Source: Plasmopara viticola (Eukaryota; Oomycota; Peronosporomycetes; Peronosporales; Peronosporaceae). Taken from it: 64,000 bases of DNA. The notes under the pieces are model-generated. The model did no database searches. It saw nothing but the letters and a program-made list of their open reading frames with translations, and was not told the DNA's origin. Location of the stretch: the NCBI GenBank assembly GCA_001695595.3, contig MBPM02000012.1, forward strand, positions 744,001 to 808,000. The letters run 5' to 3'. Made by a program: the position numbers and the translations under genes. Shown piece by piece: positions 12,615-23,416 of this stretch; within the stretch, counting starts at the first letter, position 1; every line of letters begins with the position of its first letter.

Positions 12615-15469
12615 TATTGCTGAGGTGGTTTATACGCCAAAAGAGTTGGTGATCGAGCCCGTCGAGTCTTTAAATGTCAAAATAAGTAGATTGATAAATG
12701 TAGACGAGACTCAATCCACTATACCACGCTATGAGGTTGATGTCATTCCAAATTGACTTACACAGTACACCACGTGAGGACTGGATTTAGATAATTGACG
12801 GAAATATAACTTTTTTTGGAGTAAAGGAGACTCCGCTTGATGTCACGACGGTCATTAGTGCTTCCGTTGAATCTATTATCAGGGATAGCTTGGATATCGC
12901 TGATTAAACCGTGACAGACAAAAGAGCATCATCGATTAGCATCGCTCGCTATAGCATTTATATACAACAAAGCAGCACGACATTGGCTCATTACTTTTAC
13001 AAACATAAACAAATCGTGAATAGCATCCTAACCTGATCGACGTATTTAAAGCCGCCAAATATTGCGCGGCAAAACAATTGTAAGGTCAGCCTCTATACAA
13101 ATTATTTTATATGATCAGAAGTTCAAGGTTTAGGGTTGAAATTAATTCATGAAACTTGGCTGGTGCATTATACCGCAAGCAATACGTCAATTTTGGCTTA
13201 ATGCGGAAGACATACTTGTGCATTCTACATACCATTTTGATCAAATCGTTGCGTTGAAAGTCTTCAATGATTGAGCAATATACAAGTATCATCCCAAGCT
13301 AACTGAGATTCAGATCAAAGCAATATCTGGTAATATTGATCAAGTGGAATACAACAAGTGAAAAGCAGAGTACGCCTACACGGCAAGCTTGTTAAACAAA
13401 GACCATGTACATTTTCTCCGCATAAAAATCACAAGCTTGTGGAGGCTTATTTGTTGAAGTTGCATCAAAAACGCCACATGCATATGAACAAGACTGATCA
13501 GAAATGATAATGGCTATTACTGGTGAGGTGGTTAGATTATGACGTCAGAGGATGCCGTCACTTGGATGGTTTCAGTATATAACGCCATTAAGAAGCTTCT
13601 AGAGAGATCTAAAAGGAAAAGGTTAGAGGTTGCATGACTCGGCCCCATTCTCATGGTCAATACGATAGTGGAAAATATACTATATGGCCGTATGGACACC
13701 CGTACTTCGTATACAAGCAAGATAGAGCGCCTAAACAACACTTTACAGAATGCTCAGAAAGTTTAAGGCGCATACGTGACTTAAAGTCTTGAGGGTCGTG
13801 ATCCCTTTAGAAAAACCTACATAATTTTCCAAGGTGTATCGACATTGTCTTGGATGTTAATGGAGTTTGGGGTGCCTTTTCGATTCGTAAAATACATGAT
13901 TCAACAACATTTAATCTTGTTTGTAATTCCAAACTTACTTTTTCAATCGGTAGGCTGTTCGTACCTACCAGAACTGTTTCCCTCATACCAAAAACATTTT
14001 GAACAACATTTTCCCGTGTTCATCTTAGTATATTTTTTTAAAATGATTTTCGTGTTTGTTGTTTATTACTAAGAAACATCAAGCCCGTGGATCCGTAAGC
14101 CGCTCCATTGAGTGCGACATAACTTGTCGATCCTACCTAATCGTTATAATTCTTTGAGCACACGGTCAACTCTCTTAGCCTAGTTTTCTGTTTGTTCTAA
14201 CATCAGCCAGCAAGTTCCTAATAGCTGGCACAGCATTTGCCAATACGCAGCGATCAATCGTGTCTAATCATGTCCGGAAGACCGTAACTTGCATGTAGCA
14301 TCCATGGGCACTTTGGTGTTTGTTCGTCAAAAGGTTTGGCTTCAGCATGTAAGAGTTGCACCATATTACTCACGCAGCACACGAACACCTGTACAAACCG
14401 TGTTTTCTTTTGCTTCCGGTAAGCCAAAGCCAGATTTGAGGATAACAGTCCTTCAGTATCGGCAGGCTCTAAAATGATGCAGAAGTGTGAGCCACGGGTC
14501 TAACCCTTCGGGTTATCCACTTGTACATGTGGGGTGACGAGAAAAAAATTCTCGGCCTTTATTGTCGTTAGATAAAGCAATATGTGTCTTTACAAGTACG
14601 TCGTCCTACAAGTCGTTGTGGTTTGCAACGGCTTGGGCTTGATCTGTCAGCTTCACTTAATCAGCTGTCGAGCTAGTAAGCCTCTCAACTCGAACATCTT
14701 TGCCCGCAATTAGGTATCGCTAAATTGGCTTCGTTAATATAGCTTTCAGCCCTGCTACGACGCGCAACTTGTAGTCTTGCCTTCGCTATAGCATTTGTAT
14801 ATAACGGAGAGCGATGATCATCATAACATTTATTGAAATAGCTGGTGTGTAGTTAATGCCGCTCACAATAATATGTGGTCTTCATAGACTACATAAGTTG
14901 CGCTTGGAGCTTCACTTTAGAACAAAATATCTACTTCCAATATCGTTCAGAAGCGCTTATCTGTTCTAGCTGAGGTGATATGACTCTCTAATGACCTTCT
15001 ATATTGATCTGCAGAACTTTACAGCTTATGGGATAGTCAGAAGCGTCGCAAGCAGCTTTATCGTGCTTGAAAAAGCCAAAATGAGTGCTCACTTAACAAT
15101 TTGGTTGACGCTGACTAAAGTATTATATTGCTGGTATTCAGTGCAGAGACTTTGCGAGGCCCGCATAATCAGAGCTATGATAATGCAAATAGTTGGCGAG
15201 GACTATTAACTTCCAGAGCTGAATGATCTCTTTTAGAAAATTGTATGGATACGATTCTAAAGTATGTCTGGGTAAAATTTGATTACAGTATATATAGTTG
15301 TGTGAAGAAGCTGTCAGACGTCGCTAAAGTGTTATATGGCCTATGAGGCATCATTAGCCATGCTGGAAAATACCGCTATTTCTGTTACTATCACAATAAG
15401 TAAAGAGTATTTGTGCTTTTGGTGCTGGAAGTAAACTGCAAGCATGATTTTTTATTCCCTTTTAGAAAG

Positions 15470-15660
15470 TAAACAAAGCACATTACTGTCATTGCGATAT
15501 ATATACAGGTGTGATGTTCGGTATGCAGATCCGTTGTCTAGAAACCGGACGTCAAAACTCTCACCAAATTATATGGTTGGGCCACGAGCCAGGCACAAAG
15601 CACTGTGTCACGAGGCAATGACGTCTAACACAGAAGTGATGAGAATTTAAATGCGTTCTT
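15470..15660 (+). mobile_element. Possible Copia ribonuclease H remnant
   Basis: In two + frames the strings YADPLSRNRTS and GWATSQAQSTVSR fall in the order expected for the Copia retrotransposon RNase H region, where the family reads roughly ADPxTRxSTSG followed by SWxSKxQSTVSxS. Frame changes and lack of any flanking integrase or reverse transcriptase make this a weak call. Confidence 0.25.
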
Positions 15661-18366
15661 CTTTGAACTAATAAAGGTTTGGAGTCAAAATTCTTGCAAT
15701 TACCACCGGTTTTCTGTAATTTTAAGCTACACAAAAAATTCTAGTCCAAGCTTGCATAAAGCTGAATAAAACGACAGTATACACAAATGTCTATTCAGAC
15801 AAAGACGTGATGCATAACAACATATCCGGGTGCACAATATAGCGTAGAAGGGGCACATCCGACTTCACCATTTAAACAAGAAAGTCAAATGAGCCCCTTA
15901 AGACAATTACGCACAAAAAGCTCAGTGCACAAATTATATAGCATTTTTTTTACGTTCTTTCATACCACAAGCCTGGTATATTATTTTCATTTGTATTACT
16001 TCAAATTTATTTAATTGAGCTCGTGTAGCCCTCACCATACAGACGAATTTATCTCATTGATCAAATAAAGATCCGATTAAGCTAAAGCGACAAAACAAAG
16101 TCAGTGAAGGCAATAGTGGCTTATCTTTTTCTCATTTTTAAATTTATAACAGTTTACTTATGCTCACGGCATTGTCGGTAAAGTTGCCAAATTTTCAAAT
16201 TGTATAGATTCATGCCGACAGACTTGCACTTCACGTTTTCCACCAACATTACCGGTGCTATAAACCAGATTAGTGACCCATACTCCATGTGCGGGCATTG
16301 TTCCTCTCGGAGTTAAAGGCTACCAGTGCAGAACTATTTCCACTGCCCCATGGGCACCATGTGCTACTAAATTTGACATCGACTCTAGCAGTTTTCCTTG
16401 AAAATCGAGTTCATGTACATCGATAATGCATAATTGAGGGCCTTGCTAAAAGGGTCGTGCATTAGATGATTCATGTGCGGCGTACCAAGAGTATTATATT
16501 TGCTGCATTTTTTCGCATATTGACTATCTGTTGCGATCGAGCCGTGCAAATCAATAGAGCCGTATCCTACGAAGTGCTCACATTATTGTCAGAGTCGTGT
16601 TTTTCCCAAGAATCCCATTTTACTTTGCCGACTATATGATGGAGATATTGTGAAATGGTAGGGGGTGCCGACATAGCATACATCGAGCAGCTTAGTCAAA
16701 TTGAATGACCAAAATGTAGTTACAAGAGCCTGTGGGACACACGGAGATTTGAGATTGCGTGGCTCACGGAAATAGAAGGAGAACAATTATGGTGAGCTCT
16801 TCAATCTTAGTTTGATTTTTGCATATCTAATATTTTAGCATCCTTGCAAGAACTTGTTACGGTTACTCCAGGAAGTCATGAGCTCAATGACCATCGACGC
16901 ATAGTAGTACGTGACAACTCACTGGCTTTAATGTATGTGCCGTCGACTAGTCTTCGAACCAATTTTTGGAAAGAGTTTGCCAAAGAAAAAAAGAGTCCAA
17001 TCAAACCATGGTGGTGCTGGGGAGTATTTAACATATTATAGCAGTTCGACTCTTTAATTTTCTTAGGACGCCATGTAAAATATTACATGTACCGGCGCAT
17101 ATCCGCCAATAGGTCGCGCAGGAACAATACCTCTTCTGTACAACTTTTTTTGTAATAGCGCGCGAGAAGTAGTCTTCGGGGTGCCTTTACGGTGGTCAGA
17201 TAAGCATTTCATGGCCGGTACATAATTTTTGTAAAAGGCTCACAAGTGGCCCTCAACAAATTGCGTCGGTACTTGGCGGTGAGCGAGTCGCAAAGCCGAT
17301 AATGGTGATCTCAAGCACCGGCATCTGTACTTTTTGCGATGTCGATACACACCAATGTTGATAACATTGTCAACGGAGACAGCCCAAATCGGGTCTTTAC
17401 ACTTGAAAACTGCTTAAGTTATACTTTCTTGACGAATAAGAGCTTTTGCACGACTGGTGATGCTGACAATCAACGCTGTCGTTAATTCAGGCTCCTTCGT
17501 CGCTTTAGTGAGTGAAATGCTAGATGAGTATTACTATTTCGCTGTAGCCATTCGTGGCCTTGCTTTTCTGTCTCTCCCGTAGGCGGAGACTCCTAAGAAC
17601 CACCAGGCAAAAGCAAACAGCACGCACGTGTTTTCCTTCGTGATTGAGCTGGACATTATCCTAGAGCCTTCTTGTCTGAATGGCTCATTAGAGAGCAAGC
17701 AATTTTTGACTCAGCAAACAATAATTTGACACAGCCTTAGCCGCAGGCGTAGATGATGTCTTCGCATCTTCGGGTGCCGAAGCAACCTGACTAGATCGTC
17801 GCTAATAATAAAAGCCTTCTTCGCTTAATCGCTATGATTCAACCAACTTGTCGTCTAAAAGTCAACAAAGTGACGCATCATTTCTCTCCTTTTAAACGTA
17901 CTTTAGATTTTAGTAGAATACGGGCAATAGGTGAGACCGAACATTTAGGCTATCCTCGACGATCATAATGGTTTAATGTCGCTACCTCCTTTTCTATTTA
18001 ATTTTTTGGGTTACTTGTGACGTACACACCATGACCACAATATGTTTTTCAAAAAGTAAAGTCTAGCAAAATGATCAAGTCATTATGTCGTGATCAAACA
18101 AATACTTGAACTCGCGAGAAAGTGATATCCTTGTCTTGTATCAGATCAGTCCTCAAGCGAACAAATAATCGGTCAGTGCAGACAAGCAGTGTAAAACGAG
18201 CAAATTATCAGGACAACTTATGCGACAGTTTTAGGACTGAATTTATGCTTTGTGCCCATCTGTTAATTCAACACAAAGCTAAAACTCCGAATAGGAGTCA
18301 GAACAAGCGTCCACGTCGCCACACTCCTTTTACGAACGACCTCACGAAGGAAGAGAGCACTGCAGA

Positions 18367-21300
18367 ATGGCTCGAGGTTTCTCGCTGTCGCGTGGACCGG
18401 CGCAACCCGCTGCCACTCCGGTCAAGAATGAGCAATTAAGCTCATCTCGCGTCTGGACGCCTTTGCGTGAGAGCCATTTCGAACCACCTCTACTGTCTTC
18501 GCGCGAGCGCGCCTACCTCGTGCGCAAGGCGTGCGAGGCATCTCTAGAGCTTGTTGTGCGTGCACGGAGTGCAGGCGGTCCCATCGCGTGGCGTCACATT
18601 GAAAAAAACAATGCCGTGCAGATATATACTGGGTCTTTGCGCGCCACAGCCCCAAATGCGTCGCTTACAACTGCCATAATGTGTGGTGTGACCAGTGTAC
18701 CAGGTACCGTGACGGAGGTGGCTTCGCTCTTTCAATTGGGCTCAACACGTCAAATGAAGGAGTTTGCTCGAGCTCATCGAGAGTGGTTTTACGACGGCGT
18801 CGTACTGTATACACTGGCTGCAAAAACAAAAGAAAAGCCGTTGCACCAAGTGACGGCCAAGTGGACGGTCATGCAAATGCCACAAGGCTTGCCACACCGT
18901 GATTTTTGCTTTCTAGAGTGTCAAGATAAATTCATTGATTCAAAAGGACGGAAGGGATGGGTTTTGAGCCAACATTCGATTAAATTACCTGGTTGTAACG
19001 AGTTAAAGAGGGAGTTTGGCTTTATTCGTGGCAGCTTGTACCACTCAGGCTTTGTCGTTGTGGAAAGTGAGGAGCGGGCTGGTCACGTGGATGTGATTCA
19101 CATGGTGCAATTGAATTTAAAGGAACACACGCCCGTGTCTGGAAGTCTGCTACGAGCAAGAGTGATGTTTGTTGTGCAAGTGCGCAACATGCTGAGAAGT
19201 AAGCGCTTGAATGAGCAGCGGTACTTAAGTGACTTGGAACTCGTGCCGCGAAAGTACCGAGTCAGATGTGTAGTATGTCAAGACTCGTTCTCACTCTTGC
19301 TGTTGAGAAAATTAAATTGCAGAAAGTGTGGCGAAGTCGTCTGTGCCGCGTGTAGTAAGGAATTCCCGATTGAGAATCCCGCTTTTGCCGCCACAAAAGG
19401 ACAAGACATGGTGCGCAAGCTGCGTATATGTATGCACTGTTTTCAGGTAATTACGAATGCGCCTAAGCCAACGTCAGCGCTGGTGGAACCGCCGCATGCA
19501 TCTACTATGTCAATGAGTTTCTTAGGCTACCATGACGATGAACAACAAGCGTCGTTGATTACGGTGCAGGCAGATGGACAGCAAGGGCACCAAGGGGGGG
19601 AGGAACCAGTAAAGATTTATTTGCAGTCAATGCGCCGTGACAAGGCCTCGCGTCATCGTATGTCGAGCACGCTGCCGATTGCTGACTTTGGTGGGGTAGT
19701 GTTGCCTTCAAATTTGCGTCATCGTACACGTAAAGAACCAGATGAAAAGTGGTCCCGAAGAGCACAGCAACAATACCGGCAGCAACAAGGAGACCTCAAT
19801 CCTAATTTTTCGCCTGATTACCCTCAAGTGCAACGGCCGCGGTCATCCGACTTTCGACCGAGCCAGAGTCTATCACTGGACGGTCCCGGTAGAGGCAAAG
19901 GACGCAACGAGATGCAAAGACCAGGAACTTCATCAACGGCGGCCGCTGCCTCTATTTTCGATCGTCCTGTTAATATGCATTATCAGACTGGCATGCCACG
20001 CAGTCGAAGTAGTGACATGTTGCTCGATGGAAGTGAACACAATATGAGCAACTTTAGTCGACTGCAAGCCTTAAGTAGCCGGGAACGACTTCTACAACTT
20101 CAGCTACAGGATAATTGCATGACTCGTTCCAGCGTTGACCATCGCATGCCAGATGCTTATATGTCTGCGCTAGAGCAGGCTAGTCGTGACAAGCTGGACT
20201 TTGATGCGCCACCCCTAATGTCACCTAGTGACCTTGGCGCGTTTAGAGCCTCGTTGGACGATCACTCGGTGATATCACCTGACTTTGGGCCGTATGATTT
20301 AACATTGGACGGTCAAAGTGGTCCACTTTCATTAGGCGCGAGCGCGCTTACAAAGGCGGCATCGGGTAGCCCATTTGACCATATAAATTTGGCCGCGATG
20401 CCGCCAACAGCCCCTAGGGATGGTAAACGTGAGCGAGAGCTTCGGAGTCGACACGGACGCGAATTTGGTGGTGAACGCATGATGTACAGTGGGCCACCAC
20501 ATGTACCCACATCAGCAAGCCACGAAATGAAAGTGGCTCATGTTCGCGAGACTGACGAAGACTCAGAGACGTCGATGGGTGCGTCAGATGACGAAGAAGA
20601 TGGTTGTACCAGTGCTTTCCCGCTTCATCCACCTATCGATGATGACGCTGAGGAATCGAAAGGTCACGGATTGGATCAAACCCTGACCTTCCCGTCCATG
20701 ACTTCTTCAAGTTCTGCTAACAAGCCCACAAATAATATTTACGAGCGTCCATCATTGGCGAATTCGTCCACAGCCATTAATAAAAACCAAGTCGTGGCAC
20801 CAAATATGACCAAGCACAGACTTGCTGTAAAGAAACAGCAGCTACAACCCGCTAAAAAGAAAGACTTGACCGATTACGAGTATCATGAAACCGATCGATT
20901 TGAAAAACGCGGTGAACAGGTCTCTGAAAAGTCGTCAAGATGTGACGACGATGGTTTAGCATTGCGCAAACATTCAAATGGAGTATTGCCTGCGGTTGAG
21001 CATGCGCTTTCGTCTCCAAATCGTATAATTTCTCCTGATGTTTCGACGGTGATGACTGACAATGCTGCAATTGGCAATCAACAGACTAGCGGTGATAACA
21101 TTTTTGAAAGCCATTTGCGCGCGTCGAACGATTTGCCGCTCTCAACAGCTCCCCAGAGCAGCACACATGGCAGCAGTATACGTAGCATTAATCCAGATAT
21201 GTGTACGCCTTCTGCAGCCATTTCGTCTTCATCGTCAGTTGCCAACGACAGCTATTTTACTACGTCGGCATCGTTAACTGCTGACGACTCTGACTTTAAG

Positions 21301-21654
21301 CTCGCGGCCGTCAGTCTTAGCGACGATTTTGGGACCGTGATCCAGTCGCCAAGAAACAGTGAACTGTCGCCGTATGTCCCTGGTCGCTTCAGTACATTGG
21401 AGCAACTCCACAAAGGTCAAAACTTTATTCCGGGATCAGATTTGGCGTCTATGAACTATCTCGGACAAAACGGCGTCGGCGTTGCCGCTACTGACAATTT
21501 TCAGCTAGATGCCTTAGACATGTTTGATATTCACCAGGACCAAAAAATACTAGAAAGGGATGCTAGTGAGGACTTTTCACGATTGCAGATCTCTGACAAG
21601 CGCAGTCGCAAGACTACTAGAAACAACAAAGTCGAACAAATGCACCGTGATTAG
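18367..21654 (+). CDS. START-domain protein with FYVE-like zinc finger
   Basis: A 1095-aa single-exon gene. Residues about 45-290 form a START-like lipid-binding fold of the type common in oomycetes. A FYVE-type finger follows at about 298-360, with four Cys pairs: C301/C304, C318/C321, C326/C329 and C355/C358 (RICMHC). In canonical FYVE fingers the third pair region carries R(R/K)HHCR, which binds phosphatidylinositol 3-phosphate; here it is RKLNCRKCGE, with no His pair and no clear N-terminal WxxD. Zinc binding therefore looks intact, but PI3P binding is doubtful. Residues about 365-1095 are low complexity, rich in Ser, Gln, Asp and Arg, with no domain I recognise and probably disordered. 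The start is the first ATG that includes the conserved N-terminus. A role in lipid sensing or endosomal membranes is inferred from the domains only. Confidence 0.85.
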   Translation: MARGFSLSRGPAQPAATPVKNEQLSSSRVWTPLRESHFEPPLLSSRERAYLVRKACEASLELVVRARSAGGPIAWRHIEKNNAVQIYTGSLRATAPNASLTTAIMCGVTSVPGTVTEVASLFQLGSTRQMKEFARAHREWFYDGVVLYTLAAKTKEKPLHQVTAKWTVMQMPQGLPHRDFCFLECQDKFIDSKGRKGWVLSQHSIKLPGCNELKREFGFIRGSLYHSGFVVVESEERAGHVDVIHMVQLNLKEHTPVSGSLLRARVMFVVQVRNMLRSKRLNEQRYLSDLELVPRKYRVRCVVCQDSFSLLLLRKLNCRKCGEVVCAACSKEFPIENPAFAATKGQDMVRKLRICMHCFQVITNAPKPTSALVEPPHASTMSMSFLGYHDDEQQASLITVQADGQQGHQGGEEPVKIYLQSMRRDKASRHRMSSTLPIADFGGVVLPSNLRHRTRKEPDEKWSRRAQQQYRQQQGDLNPNFSPDYPQVQRPRSSDFRPSQSLSLDGPGRGKGRNEMQRPGTSSTAAAASIFDRPVNMHYQTGMPRSRSSDMLLDGSEHNMSNFSRLQALSSRERLLQLQLQDNCMTRSSVDHRMPDAYMSALEQASRDKLDFDAPPLMSPSDLGAFRASLDDHSVISPDFGPYDLTLDGQSGPLSLGASALTKAASGSPFDHINLAAMPPTAPRDGKRERELRSRHGREFGGERMMYSGPPHVPTSASHEMKVAHVRETDEDSETSMGASDDEEDGCTSAFPLHPPIDDDAEESKGHGLDQTLTFPSMTSSSSANKPTNNIYERPSLANSSTAINKNQVVAPNMTKHRLAVKKQQLQPAKKKDLTDYEYHETDRFEKRGEQVSEKSSRCDDDGLALRKHSNGVLPAVEHALSSPNRIISPDVSTVMTDNAAIGNQQTSGDNIFESHLRASNDLPLSTAPQSSTHGSSIRSINPDMCTPSAAISSSSSVANDSYFTTSASLTADDSDFKLAAVSLSDDFGTVIQSPRNSELSPYVPGRFSTLEQLHKGQNFIPGSDLASMNYLGQNGVGVAATDNFQLDALDMFDIHQDQKILERDASEDFSRLQISDKRSRKTTRNNKVEQMHRD

Positions 21655-22406
21655 GCTGTCAAATCTTCGTTGACGATGGGGACTGCAGCAAAGAGGAGGG
21701 CATGTTGGTGATAGCACACAGTGTAAGGACGCGGCAGTGTCACGGAGCGGTTGGAGTTAGCCAATGACCATCTCGAAGTCTAGCGTAAGGTTGGTCATGT
21801 TCAATGTGACAAGTACCCCCACGGACAAGCTTCTCGGTAATAAATTGCTGACGATAGCGATGCTGTAAAATTACATGAAATTTGACAATGAAGCATGAGA
21901 ATAGACCCGATAGTCAGGCTTTGTTGTTTTATTCGGGAGCGGGGGCGATTGCAATTAAACCCTTGGACAAGACGCAGCTATCAGTCACATCTGGCATTAC
22001 CTTTTTAATCAAGATCCAGAATTTGTAAAAGCAACCAGGGAAATAAATTCGGTTTTATTTGCACGAGCGCCACAGGCTTTTGATTGAAGCTATTTATTGC
22101 GTAAAGAAAATTCGGGCTTTGTTAGAATCGCGCAAGACCAAGGCTTTTGACAGTCTGCAAATATTGCGTCCGTCATTGCCCACCCTGTAAGCGATGGCAA
22201 TACAAATTATGAGTGTGAGCTCCGCTATGCAGCATTATCCGTGCCGTTTAATTTCTTGAACAATCACAGCGTAATGACGTTTTTAGGTTGATCACACAAG
22301 TCCCACCAAGATTCATCAAAATTCATAAGTGACAGCAGAGGATAATTTGCCACGGCTTGTGGCTCTTAACGAGCATGTTCCTTATCCGCTGCTAATTATC
22401 ACTGCG
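21655..22406. other. Intergenic region, no gene seen
   Basis: This holds the 3' flank of the START-FYVE-like gene. An AATAAA-like GGTAATAAATTG lies at about 21836 and could serve polyadenylation. The remainder is AT-rich with no supported gene. The left edge of the neighbouring ZRSR2-like remnant is uncertain, so a little of it may extend in here. Confidence 0.5.
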
Positions 22407-23107
22407 TCACTGGTAAACATGCCATTTCTCTTGCAAATGTTCAAGGACGCTAACAAGATCAGTCGATAGAAGTACTTGATCTTTAGATGATGTTAGCCTT
22501 TGTGAGCATGTCACTGTTTTTTCGAAAAAATAAGCGCCAAAACTAGCAAATCCTTTACAAATATATCCACCCGCCGAACGCTCAGCTAAAAATGTCGAAT
22601 TCGTGCGCATTTATATTGTCAAACGCTCCTCCAAACCACTAGATAGTAAGAGAAAAACCACGCATCAAGGTCGCTGCTGCTTTTTGTGCTGCATTTTCTG
22701 TGTCAACGAAATAATTTCGTCAGCACCAATCTAATAATAAGTATTTTTCTACCTGTCTAAGCGCGGTGATTAGCTGCTGACGTTGAGCTAAACTTCTCAT
22801 CTTCTTGGTATAAGTAGCAAATGATTGTTGCACCGCTTCTTGCCACTTTTCATGTGTGCGTTGCCGCTCCTCTTCGTCCCTCATTTGCTCCAGTTCTTCC
22901 TGTTCTGGTGTCCGCTCAACTTCTTCCTTTAATAATGGATATTTAGTTAATGACTTCACGAATGAAGCATTTAAGGGGATGGAATGCTGTGATCGTGGGC
23001 TTAAAAACTGTACAACTCACACTTGCTGCTATTTCTGCTGCAATGGCAGCAAATAGCCGTCGCTTGCGACGCTTCTGTCGATTTTTGCGCTTAGTGCGTG
23101 CGGACAT
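22407..23107 (-). pseudogene. ZRSR2/Urp-like splicing factor, broken 5' part
   Basis: Exon 1 (23021-23107) encodes a basic start, MSARTKRKNRQKRRKRR. A 67-nt GT..AG intron (22954-23020) joins it in frame to exon 2 (22753-22953), which is a charged coiled coil with EELEQMRDEEERQRTHEKW. In the family this matches the N-terminus of the U2AF35-related protein ZRSR2 (a basic KKRR run, then ERERQRLHEEW), which recognises 3' splice sites. The CCCH zinc fingers and U2AF-homology motif that should follow are missing. After exon 2 a GTAGAA donor is followed by early stops in every join I tried. A further - frame at 22407-22610 has TCSQRLTSSKDQVLL, which could be a decayed zinc-finger tail (CSRxH...LL), but this is weak. 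I read it as a broken gene or fragment; a small intact protein of about 105 aa is the alternative. Confidence 0.42.
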
Positions 23108-23416
23108 AACGACTTTTGAAGCCTCTTATCGAGCATGTGGTAGTAGACTTTATGCATAATAGCAGACTAAGAGTCGTTTTCAACTGCCAACAAGTTGAAG
23201 TCAACTTCATTACCATTCCGCACTGGACGCGCGCAGTCCCAGATAGCATCGGTTAATTCGTCCTAAATCGATTGCTAAGGAGCTCTTCTACTCTCGATCG
23301 GACATCCTTTCTATCCCCGTGCTAATTGATTTGCATCGCTAGACGTTCTTGCTTGAAAGTTATCGCTAAATAAATTGCAACATAGGGACTTGCTTAAGAG
23401 AGCGGAAGCGTTTACT
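23108..23416. promoter_or_regulatory. Divergent intergenic region upstream of VPS13
   Basis: About 309 bp separate the start of the - strand ZRSR2-like remnant from the VPS13 start. If the remnant was once active, this was a bidirectional promoter. I could not pick out a specific initiator or TATA element with confidence. Confidence 0.35.

Larger units (their letters stand above)
8701..18366. other. Long AT-rich spacer with decayed repeats
   Basis: Nearly 10 kb with no gene I can support. It holds a two-copy 53-bp tandem duplication (9906-10012), a small Cys-containing reading frame (12414-12614), a possible Copia ribonuclease H trace (about 15470-15660), a short AACCC-TTC-GGGTT hairpin (14502-14514) that may belong to an old LTR, and a less AT-rich patch (about 17100-17850) that reads like degraded element sequence but was not identified. 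Other open frames are short and look random. No secreted RxLR or Crinkler-type effector with a signal peptide was seen. Confidence 0.55.

Noticed and set aside
14502..14514. AACCC-TTC-GGGTT hairpin as a tRNA T arm or terminator
   Set aside because: No other tRNA arms surround it; possibly part of an old LTR, but too short to call.
17100..17850. Less AT-rich patch with protein-like - strand strings
   Set aside because: No string matched a family well enough, and the frames are interrupted; left as unidentified repeat-like sequence.
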